Shown here one piece after another: positions 1 through 7,482 of a DNA stretch of 23,722 bases (positions are counted from its first letter, which is position 1; each line of letters opens with the position of its first letter). Below the pieces are notes generated by a model. That model searched no databases. It saw nothing but the letters and a program-made list of their open reading frames with translations, and was not told where the DNA came from. The stretch lies in the IMG/VR virus record IMGVR_UViG_3300020472_000167, positions 1 through 23,722 of that record; one strand, given 5' to 3'. Source of the stretch: a virus. The position numbers and the translations under genes were made by a program.

Positions 1-2
1 CC

Positions 3-98
3 TTCATTGGCATTAGCCCTTACGAGGATACCTTTTGCCGTCTAGACGGTGGGAAAGACCACAAACAAATTGATCAACAATTTCACGTGAGAAAATAA
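3..98 (+). CDS. 3' end of an upstream gene (partial), possibly the scaffolding protein
   Basis: From the left edge one frame is open for 31 codons and stops with TAA 23 bases before the capsid gene. The other two forward frames stop by positions 17 and 45. The peptide is mixed and protein-like (it contains PYEDTFCRLDGG and ends in HVRK). In T7-like phages the gene just before the major capsid gene encodes the scaffolding (capsid assembly) protein, so that identity is inferred from position only; I cannot match these residues to the family. The stretch also contains the 12-base perfect palindrome CCGTCTAGACGG at 38-49. Confidence 0.5.
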   Translation, partial: FIGISPYEDTFCRLDGGKDHKQIDQQFHVRK

Positions 99-121
99 AC
101 AATACATTTATTTAAGTAACA

Positions 122-1294
122 ATGGCTCAACAACAATCAGATGCCTCTGCCTCCCTTACAAGGGCGGGGCAATCTAATGCAACCGGCAACGAAAGGGCCC
201 TATATCTCAAGCTCTTTTCAGGCGAGATGTTTAAAGGGTTCCAGCACAACGCCATCGCTCGTGACCTAGTCATGAAGCGTACGTTGAAGAACGGCAAATC
301 TTTACAGTTCATTTATACGGGGCACACCAAAGCTGAGTACCATACTCCAGGAAATTCCATTCTTGGTAACAGTGATGGTGCACCGCCAGTAGCTGAGAAG
401 ACTATCACCTGTGATGATCTCCTCATTTCTAGCGCCTTCGTATACGAACTCGATGAGACACTTGCTCACTATGAGCTTCGCGGAGAAATCTCCAAGAAGA
501 TCGGGTATGCTCTTGCAGAAAAGTATGACCGTTTGATCTTCCGTGCTGTAACACAAGCTGCACGTAAGGCTAGCCCTATCACTAAAGCTGGTTTTGTAGA
601 ACCAGGCGGAACACAGATCCGTGTTGGTAGTGCTAATACCCCAGCTCAATCAGAAGCATTTAATGCTGATAACTTAATTGCTGCATTCTATGATGCTGCT
701 GCTGCCCTCGATGAGAAGGGTGTAAGTTCTGATGGACGTTGTGGTGTACTAAACCCACGTCAGTACTACGAACTAATCCAGAAAGTCGGAGACGGTGGAC
801 TGGTTAACCGTGACGTACAGGGTAAAGCACTTCAAAGCGGCCAGGGTGTTATCGAGATCGCCGGCATTAAAATCTACAAGTCGATGAACATCCCATTCTT
901 CGATAGGTATGGTGTTAAGTACGGTATCACTGATGGACCTGCTGATCCTGGTAATACTGGATCATTCGTGAACCCACAGATTGAATCCGCTAAGACTACT
1001 GATGGTGGTATTAACACCGAATCAGGTTATGGTCAAGGTGCTCAGCAATCTGATGGCACCGCCACTGGTGGAGATGGTAACTTCAACCACTCCTGCGGCT
1101 TGATCTTCCAGAAAGAAGCTGCTGGTGTTGTCGAAGCGATCGGCCCACAAGTACAAGTTACTAGTGGAGACATCAGCGTAGTTTATCAGGGTGACGTAAT
1201 CCTTGGCCGTCTGGCTATGGGTGCTGATTACCTGAATCCTGCTGCTGCTGTTGAACTGTTTGCAGGTAATGCAACAGGCAACTCTGCTTGGTAA
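122..1294 (+). CDS. Major capsid protein (T7 gp10A-like)
   Basis: Forms the icosahedral head shell. The 390-residue product has the N-terminal pattern of T7-type capsid proteins (residues about 25-75, with ERALYLKLFSGEM followed by TLKNGKSLQFIYTG). It also shows the helix-rich middle and the C-terminal GDVILGRLAMGADYLNPAAAVEL typical of this HK97-fold subfamily. T7 gp10A is 345 residues; the extra length sits mainly in a Gly/Thr/Ser/Gln-rich stretch at about residues 270-320, probably a surface loop. Start chosen as the first ATG after an AT-rich leader; no Shine-Dalgarno is visible. C-ending codons are commoner here than in neighbouring genes, as expected of a highly expressed gene. An intrinsic terminator follows. 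I see no second reading frame resembling T7 10B. Confidence 0.95.
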   Translation: MAQQQSDASASLTRAGQSNATGNERALYLKLFSGEMFKGFQHNAIARDLVMKRTLKNGKSLQFIYTGHTKAEYHTPGNSILGNSDGAPPVAEKTITCDDLLISSAFVYELDETLAHYELRGEISKKIGYALAEKYDRLIFRAVTQAARKASPITKAGFVEPGGTQIRVGSANTPAQSEAFNADNLIAAFYDAAAALDEKGVSSDGRCGVLNPRQYYELIQKVGDGGLVNRDVQGKALQSGQGVIEIAGIKIYKSMNIPFFDRYGVKYGITDGPADPGNTGSFVNPQIESAKTTDGGINTESGYGQGAQQSDGTATGGDGNFNHSCGLIFQKEAAGVVEAIGPQVQVTSGDISVVYQGDVILGRLAMGADYLNPAAAVELFAGNATGNSAW

Positions 1295-1313
1295 TTTTAT
1301 TACATTATACATG

Positions 1314-1337
1314 GGGACCTTCGGGTCCCTTTTTTTT
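1314..1337 (+). terminator. Intrinsic terminator after the capsid gene
   Basis: The stem GGGACC (1314-1319), the tetraloop TTCG (1320-1323), the complementary GGTCCC (1324-1329) and eight T residues form a textbook rho-independent terminator with a stable UUCG loop. It lies 19 bases after the capsid stop codon and just before the next start. T7 has its T-phi terminator at exactly this place, after gene 10, where it lets some transcripts pass so that capsid message exceeds that of downstream genes. The same role here is inferred. Confidence 0.93.
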
Positions 1338-1348
1338 ATTTATTTATT

Positions 1349-1993
1349 ATGCCTTTTCCTACCACTAACGCTACAGAAGAACTACCCGCTATTAATGAAG
1401 TCCTGGCGTCAGTTGGTCAGGCTCCTGTCACCACGCTCGATCAAACCAACCCGGACGTTGCGATTGTATACAACACACTACTTACAGTGTCACGAGAAGT
1501 ACAGGCAGAAGGTTGGACATTTAACAAAGAGTTCGATGTACCTAAAACTACAGATGAAAACAAAGAATTCAAAATACCAAACAATTATCTACAAGTCGAT
1601 TTAACTCATAACAGTACTAACTATAATAAACATGTAGTTAGACGTAGAAAACCTGGAGAAGAAAGTACTAAACTATACGACGCATATAACCATACATATG
1701 AGATAACATCTGAAGCATCTGGAGATATTAGATTAGACATCACCTTCCACTATGATTGGATCGACTTACCTATACCTATACAAGATTACATTGTAGCTAG
1801 AACAGCTGCAGTTGTATCCAGTAGAATTGTAGGTGATACAGATCAGTATCAAATACTTCAAAATAAAGAAGTACAAGCTAGAGCTACCGCCTTAGAGTAT
1901 GAAACCAATCAAGGAGATTATACCTTTTTCGGTCATCCTGAAGGCCAGAACTACTACAACAGCTATCAACCTTATCAAGCACTTTATAGATAA
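1349..1993 (+). CDS. Tail tubular protein A (gp11-like)
   Basis: Adaptor/gatekeeper ring between the portal and the tail nozzle. The 214-residue protein (T7 gp11 is 196) shows the family's N-terminal signature at residues about 14-60 (INEVLASVGQAPVTTLD, then the NPDVAIVYNTLL and EGWTFN patterns). It also has the C-terminal helix RTAAVVSSRIVGDTDQ. It starts 11 bases after the T-run of the terminator, without a Shine-Dalgarno but in an A/T-only leader. It shares one base with the next gene (TAATG), matching the fixed gp11-gp12 pairing in T7-like phages. Confidence 0.93.
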   Translation: MPFPTTNATEELPAINEVLASVGQAPVTTLDQTNPDVAIVYNTLLTVSREVQAEGWTFNKEFDVPKTTDENKEFKIPNNYLQVDLTHNSTNYNKHVVRRRKPGEESTKLYDAYNHTYEITSEASGDIRLDITFHYDWIDLPIPIQDYIVARTAAVVSSRIVGDTDQYQILQNKEVQARATALEYETNQGDYTFFGHPEGQNYYNSYQPYQALYR

Positions 1994-4900
1994 TGGCAGC
2001 AGTAACGCAAATGATACCTACTTACTTAGGCGGTATCTCAAAACAGATAGACAGTAAAAAGAAACCAGGTCAAGTTAGGGAATGTTTGAACGCTTACCCT
2101 GACCCTACATTAGGACTAATTAAAAGACCTGGTACTAAATATATTAAGACACTAGCTACTACAGCGCTGGCTGATGCTAAGTGGTTTTACATACACAGAG
2201 ATGGTGATGAGCAGTATATAGGACGTATTAGTAAAGGTACTCCAGGAAACATAGAAATATGGAACGCTCTCACAGGTGCTGAATGTACGGTAAATGATCA
2301 TACATTCACTATGGCAGTGGATGATCCTGCCACCGTTTACAACTTAACAGTCACCTCACAAACCACAACAGATTGGGAGATTGACAGTGGTGGAGTTGCA
2401 GGTGATAGAACTGGTACAATTTTTGTCACGACCGATGACCCTACACTGGCAATTAATATAGGAGATTCGATTCATTTTACCAACAACACTGGTGCAGAGC
2501 CATTTTGGATAAAGACTGTAGAAGGACCTGGTACAGTTAATCCAGTACCTGAAGAATGGCTAGAGGGATCAAATGGGATAACGACTGGTACACTTGTTTT
2601 TACTCCTAGAGCTGCAGGTACTTATTATTACAACCACCAGACCAATGTCGGAATGGGTGGTATTATTAACGTAACAGGTGAGGGGTATAGTAAAAGGAAT
2701 GTACCTATATATGCTGGAGCTGGTCAAGGTACTACTGGTACCGGAATGACAGTTAACATTGTTTCAACACATGGTAAGATTACAGATGTATACACATGTA
2801 CACCTGGCTCCGGTTATCTCGTTAATGACACCTTAAAGGTATTAGCAGCTGATGCTGGTGTACCGGAAGATGTAACTTTTACTATTACCGCTATAGGTAC
2901 TCATTACTTACAAGCATCAGGAAGTACAGCAGATAATCCTCAACAAAACTACGATGTACTAACAGTACAAGATACTACAATAATAACTAATAAGACAACA
3001 CTAATAAAACCTGAAGATCCACAAGCTTACACCGCTAATAAAAAAGCAACTGTACGATTAAAGCAGGTTAGATACGGTTCAAAGTATAATGTTAAAATAA
3101 ACGGTAGTGAAACGGTAGACATCATTACCATCATGTCGGACCCGGCAAACGCCAACTCAGTGTTGAATTCAGATGATATACTTGATCAGCTAATAACAAA
3201 TATCGGCACCCTCGGCATAGCAGGAATGAACGTACAGAGACTACCATCTTCTCTAGAGTTAAATTGTTCATCTCCTTTCACTATTGAAGCTGTTGATGAT
3301 GCTGGCCAAGAGCACTTAGAAACATTTCAAGAACAGGTGAATCTAATTTCCGATCTACCTAACCAATGCGCTCATGGTAGATTAATTAAAGTCATTAATA
3401 CAGAGAAGACTGACGAGGCTGCTTATTGGGCTAAGTTTAAAACAGAGCCTGATACTAATGGAGTACATCCAGCTACTGGTCCTGGATTCTGGGAAGAGGC
3501 CGTAGATCCTAATGTATCTACTGGACTACTTAATAGTACAATGCCTCATGAACTATTTAACCCATCAGCAAATGTATTCGACTACCAGGGTATCAATTGG
3601 AAAGATAGGTTAGTAGGTGATGATACAACTAATGAACATCCTTCATTCTGTAATACTGTTGAACCAACAACCATTCAACAATGCTTTCTATATAATACAA
3701 GGTTAGGTTTTCTAACTAAGGATAATGTATCACTCAGCCAAGCGCAGGATTATTATAACTTTTACTTCACTACAGCTTTAACTAGTTTACCTTCAGACCC
3801 TATCGATCTAAGCTGTTCTAGTGTTAGGCCAGCAGTACTACATGGTGTAGTGCCTACTGCACAAGGTTTAGTACTTTTTAGTAAGAATCAACAGTTCATA
3901 ATGTTTGCAGCTGATGGACCTCTTACACCAGCTACAGCAATCATTCGTTCTATCTCTAACTATGAGATGGATACAAAGATAGATCCTGTAGACGTTGGAA
4001 CTAACATAAACTTTGTCAGTAAGACACCTAGTTACTCACGTATCTTCGGTATGCAGACACGGGGGTATGAAGAGAGCCCAATCATTCAAGATATTAGTAG
4101 GGCTGTAACACAGTGGATTCCTGAAGCTATTGATTCTATGTTATCTAGCCCACAGAACTCACTAACTGGAGTTTACGGTAAAACATTAGATAAACTTTAT
4201 TTATATAGAGTTTATGCTTTAGGTAAGGAAGAGTTAATGCAATCCTGGTTTGAATGGAAACTACCAGGAAAAATACAATACTGCATAATCGACAACGATA
4301 CTATGTGGACAGTTGTATTAAACGATACAAGGACGATTCTACTAAAATCTAGTATCAGTAAATCTACAACAGAAGATGTTATTGTTACTGATAGTGGGTT
4401 ACAGGTTAATCCACATATGGATATGTTTAATGCTGCTAGTTCAGTTAGATATAAAGATGTAAAGGAGATTATATCGGTTGGAGCATCACAAGCACAACCT
4501 GGTTACACATCTATACCTCCAGTAAGTATATCACCACCAAATGATCCTGATGGAGTAACGGCTACAGCAGTCGCTGTGCTTGGACCTCCTCCATACACTA
4601 CTGGAAATGCAGTGCTGGATTCACGCTGCCCTGTGACAGGTTTCACTATTACCAATCCAGGTAGCGGTTATACGGGAACACCTGTTGTTACTGTTGGTAC
4701 TGAATGGCAGACAAATACAGCATATAACGTCGGTGATCAAGTAAGGGCCGGCCCCAGCCCCACCCAAGGCCACATGATATACACATGTCATAATGCGGGC
4801 ACCTCAGGTCCTGATAAACCTGTCCACACTGCCATGACGACCGTGGTCAATGATAACATCGCAACCGGGCTCGGAGTTGATTGGATGGCTATGGGTTTTT

Positions 4901-6339
4901 ATGCGTTCAACTACGCGACCATAAATGAATATGACGGCTCAAGATGTTATCTACCTTATACAGATATAGAAGAACTCAACCCTGTTATAGTACTTAAAGG
5001 TTCTGGTGTAACTGAATCAGGTTTTACAATTAAGCCTTTTAGAGAAGTTGATGAGAATGGAGATGTATTCCTAGGAGTACCTAGACTGAACTTCTCTGAC
5101 CAGGCTTCAGATGTTTATGTCGGCTATGAATATAACTATGATGTAGAGCTACCTAAGACGTACTTCAAACTACAAGATGAGACTGTTGACTATGCGGCTA
5201 ATTTAACTATTGCACGTATGAAGTTTGCAGTAGGGTTATCTAGTGGTGTTGGGTTTAAACTTAAGAGTAAAGGTTACAGAGGAGAATCTTACTCATTCTC
5301 AGGAACCGCTAATTTACCAACAGATACAGAGGCTACACACACTACCTTCACTGTACCATTCCCACTAAAAGAGGAAAACGGTGTAGTAGTTAAAGTAGAT
5401 AATGCGAAACAACTTGCTAGCACCGCTTACTCATTTACAACTGATAGTAATAATAACGGTGTAGTTACTTTTAAATCCGGTTACGTGCCTACAGGTCATA
5501 CACCTAAACACTTAAATGGCGCGTCTGGATATGAAGGCCATGATAATATCAGTGGCGGCGTTGTAGTTGGATCATTAAATGTACCTACTCTAACAAACAG
5601 TATTGAAGGAACTGGGATGACAGTTGATACTTTAGTCGATTCAAGTACTGGAGAAGTTACAGAAGTAAAAGTTGCAGATCAAGGATCTGGGTATAGACCG
5701 AATGATGTAATGACAGTTACTGGAGGACATATAAATGCATTTACTTACGACTGGGATCCTCCCAGCCCTTTTTATAACTGGAATACCACTGGCAATTTCG
5801 GCGGTAACCCGTACACTATCGTAGAAGATTGTGATACCTCAAACCTTTCATGCAATAAATATACTACTACCTCAGTTAACGGTAAAGGAGCTGAATTTTT
5901 AGTAACAATCACAGCTGGTTCAGGGGTTGTACAAAGTGTCAGCCTAGTAAAGAGAGGTAGGGGTTTTGTAGTAGGTGATACAATTACTATAAATGGGTAT
6001 GACTTAGGGTACGCTAAATATGGATTAAGTGGAAGTAATCCTAATGACATCATAATAACAGTTACACAGGTTAATCCAGATGCTACATTCGTAATCGATA
6101 CCTTACCTGCAGATATAACTATAACTACAGACACTTGGTATGATGTACAACCAGTGCAAGAGGCTAACCAATACTTAGCAGACGATGTACCGTTAGTAGA
6201 GGAGAATATGTTTACTATCCCCATACACCAACGTACAGATAATTTTAACTTACGAGTTTTCAGTAACTCACCATTTCCAGTATCACTTAACTCAATGATG
6301 TGGGAAGGAAACTATTCACGTTATTATAGGAGGACTTAA
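1993..6339 (+). CDS. Tail tubular protein B / nozzle protein (gp12-like), with inserted modules
   Basis: Builds the tail nozzle to which the fibres attach. The N terminus (residues 1-60, IPTYLGGISKQIDSKKKPGQ, then ECLNAYPDP and KRPGTKYI) is characteristic of cyanophage gp12 homologues. T7 gp12 is 794 residues; this protein is 1448. The excess looks like inserted beta modules. One is cupredoxin-like at about 133-230 with altered copper ligands (E169, H215, N218, M221). GSGY/GRGF-type repeats lie near 271, 888, 1229 and 1320. A segment at about 904-966 (W-x-TNTAY-x-VGD ... YTCHNAGTSG ... VDWMAMG) resembles small carbohydrate-binding modules. Parts of the inserts are much richer in G+C than the surrounding gene. 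The start overlaps the preceding stop by one base. The family call is firm; the functions of the inserts are inferred. Confidence 0.92.
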   Translation: MAAVTQMIPTYLGGISKQIDSKKKPGQVRECLNAYPDPTLGLIKRPGTKYIKTLATTALADAKWFYIHRDGDEQYIGRISKGTPGNIEIWNALTGAECTVNDHTFTMAVDDPATVYNLTVTSQTTTDWEIDSGGVAGDRTGTIFVTTDDPTLAINIGDSIHFTNNTGAEPFWIKTVEGPGTVNPVPEEWLEGSNGITTGTLVFTPRAAGTYYYNHQTNVGMGGIINVTGEGYSKRNVPIYAGAGQGTTGTGMTVNIVSTHGKITDVYTCTPGSGYLVNDTLKVLAADAGVPEDVTFTITAIGTHYLQASGSTADNPQQNYDVLTVQDTTIITNKTTLIKPEDPQAYTANKKATVRLKQVRYGSKYNVKINGSETVDIITIMSDPANANSVLNSDDILDQLITNIGTLGIAGMNVQRLPSSLELNCSSPFTIEAVDDAGQEHLETFQEQVNLISDLPNQCAHGRLIKVINTEKTDEAAYWAKFKTEPDTNGVHPATGPGFWEEAVDPNVSTGLLNSTMPHELFNPSANVFDYQGINWKDRLVGDDTTNEHPSFCNTVEPTTIQQCFLYNTRLGFLTKDNVSLSQAQDYYNFYFTTALTSLPSDPIDLSCSSVRPAVLHGVVPTAQGLVLFSKNQQFIMFAADGPLTPATAIIRSISNYEMDTKIDPVDVGTNINFVSKTPSYSRIFGMQTRGYEESPIIQDISRAVTQWIPEAIDSMLSSPQNSLTGVYGKTLDKLYLYRVYALGKEELMQSWFEWKLPGKIQYCIIDNDTMWTVVLNDTRTILLKSSISKSTTEDVIVTDSGLQVNPHMDMFNAASSVRYKDVKEIISVGASQAQPGYTSIPPVSISPPNDPDGVTATAVAVLGPPPYTTGNAVLDSRCPVTGFTITNPGSGYTGTPVVTVGTEWQTNTAYNVGDQVRAGPSPTQGHMIYTCHNAGTSGPDKPVHTAMTTVVNDNIATGLGVDWMAMGFYAFNYATINEYDGSRCYLPYTDIEELNPVIVLKGSGVTESGFTIKPFREVDENGDVFLGVPRLNFSDQASDVYVGYEYNYDVELPKTYFKLQDETVDYAANLTIARMKFAVGLSSGVGFKLKSKGYRGESYSFSGTANLPTDTEATHTTFTVPFPLKEENGVVVKVDNAKQLASTAYSFTTDSNNNGVVTFKSGYVPTGHTPKHLNGASGYEGHDNISGGVVVGSLNVPTLTNSIEGTGMTVDTLVDSSTGEVTEVKVADQGSGYRPNDVMTVTGGHINAFTYDWDPPSPFYNWNTTGNFGGNPYTIVEDCDTSNLSCNKYTTTSVNGKGAEFLVTITAGSGVVQSVSLVKRGRGFVVGDTITINGYDLGYAKYGLSGSNPNDIIITVTQVNPDATFVIDTLPADITITTDTWYDVQPVQEANQYLADDVPLVEENMFTIPIHQRTDNFNLRVFSNSPFPVSLNSMMWEGNYSRYYRRT
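6328..6334 (+). promoter_or_regulatory. Strong Shine-Dalgarno for the gp14-like gene
   Basis: AGGAGGA lies eight bases before the ATG at 6343 and inside the last codons of the nozzle gene. It is one of only two clear Shine-Dalgarno sequences I see in the window and it fixes the start of the gp14-like gene. Confidence 0.85.
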
Positions 6340-6342
6340 GAT

Positions 6343-7437
6343 ATGGCATGGGGAGCGGTAATAGCCGGAGTAGGAGCAGTTGTAGGTGCTATTGGTCAAA
6401 ACCAGCAGCGAAATGCAGCTCAAAAAAATGCTAATAAGCAGTCCAAACATGCTAAAGAGATGGCTGAATGGAGCTGGAAGGAGACTAAAAGAAAGGAATC
6501 CTATGCTCAATATCAGTTAGATCTTAACAGATTAAATGAAGAAAATGTAAGAATCCTCACTGATCAATCTGCACTTGATAAGTATGAGAGGGCCTTATAT
6601 ATCAGAGATTATGATTATAGAAGTAAGGTAGAAGCTTATAATGCCTCTGAAGCTCAGTATGCTAAGCAGCTGGACTACAACAGAATGGGATCTCAGCTTG
6701 CTAAAGATGAGCAACGCTTATGGCTGGAAGAGCAGCATAAGATGTTACAATTCCAGTATGAAGACATTGCTTTAAATGAAGCAAAATCGAGAGATGGTTT
6801 CGATATCAACAGACATGGTCTTACACTAGAGCATAGAGGTAAACGTGCTGAAGCTTCTATTAAATCCGTAGAAGCTTGGCTGAAAGGTTTAGATGCTAAC
6901 GCTAAAGCTAGGGTAATAGGTCAATCTGGTAGAACAAGACGGAAGAACTTACAGAGTGTTGCTATGTCATCTGGTATGACTCAAGCATTCTTAAATGATA
7001 TGGTTACTAGATCTGATCAAGCATTTGCAGTACAGCAGCAGAAGAACTATAATACGTATATAGAGTCTCGTAGACAAGCTGAATTGGATAAGAGGAAGAC
7101 AGCAGCTTCTTGGGAAAGCGCTGTGGCACAGAATAAGGCTAAACTTCTTAGAATTGAATACGATCAGTATGGAGCAGATATGGCAGCAGATAGTAGGCGT
7201 ATAGCACGTCCACCAAACTACAGAGATCTACCACCGATTACTGCACCTTACTTCGCACCTCAAACACACATCCCAGATATATACAAGAGCACTAAACCAC
7301 CTGGTCCTGTAGGAGCACCTAACTTAACAGCAGGATCTGGTCTGATGATGGCAGGCTCATTTATAAATGCGGCAGCAGGTGTAGCAGCAGCTTATGATCC
7401 TGGTGGTGCACATAATCCACATAAACAGCAAGGATAA
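6343..7437 (+). CDS. Internal virion protein (gp14-like ejection protein)
   Basis: Predicted inner-core protein that leaves the head during infection; in T7, gp14 forms the pore in the outer membrane. Position between gp12 and gp15 plus architecture support this. There is a short Gly/Ala/Val-rich hydrophobic segment at residues 3-17 (GAVIAGVGAVVGAI). A long charged, Gln/Lys/Glu-rich helical region with coiled-coil character follows (about 20-290). A second Ala/Gly/Met-rich hydrophobic stretch lies near the C terminus (about 325-352). At 364 residues it is almost twice T7 gp14 (196), as is common in marine relatives. The assignment rests on context and composition rather than on a sharp motif. 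Confidence 0.8.
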   Translation: MAWGAVIAGVGAVVGAIGQNQQRNAAQKNANKQSKHAKEMAEWSWKETKRKESYAQYQLDLNRLNEENVRILTDQSALDKYERALYIRDYDYRSKVEAYNASEAQYAKQLDYNRMGSQLAKDEQRLWLEEQHKMLQFQYEDIALNEAKSRDGFDINRHGLTLEHRGKRAEASIKSVEAWLKGLDANAKARVIGQSGRTRRKNLQSVAMSSGMTQAFLNDMVTRSDQAFAVQQQKNYNTYIESRRQAELDKRKTAASWESAVAQNKAKLLRIEYDQYGADMAADSRRIARPPNYRDLPPITAPYFAPQTHIPDIYKSTKPPGPVGAPNLTAGSGLMMAGSFINAAAGVAAAYDPGGAHNPHKQQG

Positions 7438-7482
7438 TAACTAAATCCACCCACCCAACACAAACATACCATTATTAAATAA
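7438..7482 (+). promoter_or_regulatory. G-free untranslated spacer before the gp15-like gene
   Basis: The largest intergenic gap after the capsid region. Together with the preceding stop codon and the first two bases of the start codon it makes a 51-base run (7434-7484) without a single G on the + strand. It contains CCACCCACCC and A/T runs and cannot hold a Shine-Dalgarno. An unstructured leader bound by ribosomal protein S1 is one reading; no promoter consensus is recognisable. Confidence 0.4.

Noticed and set aside
38-49. Perfect palindrome CCGTCTAGACGG near the left edge, as a possible operator or terminator stem.
   Set aside because: It lies inside the open frame of the partial upstream gene, has no T-run after it, and a 12-base palindrome alone is weak evidence.
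1251-1604. Frame overlapping the capsid end and gp11 start (117 codons), considered as a T7 10B-like frameshift extension.
   Set aside because: It is mostly a shadow of the gp11 gene, passes through the terminator, is extremely Leu-rich, and no slippery site is visible near the capsid stop.
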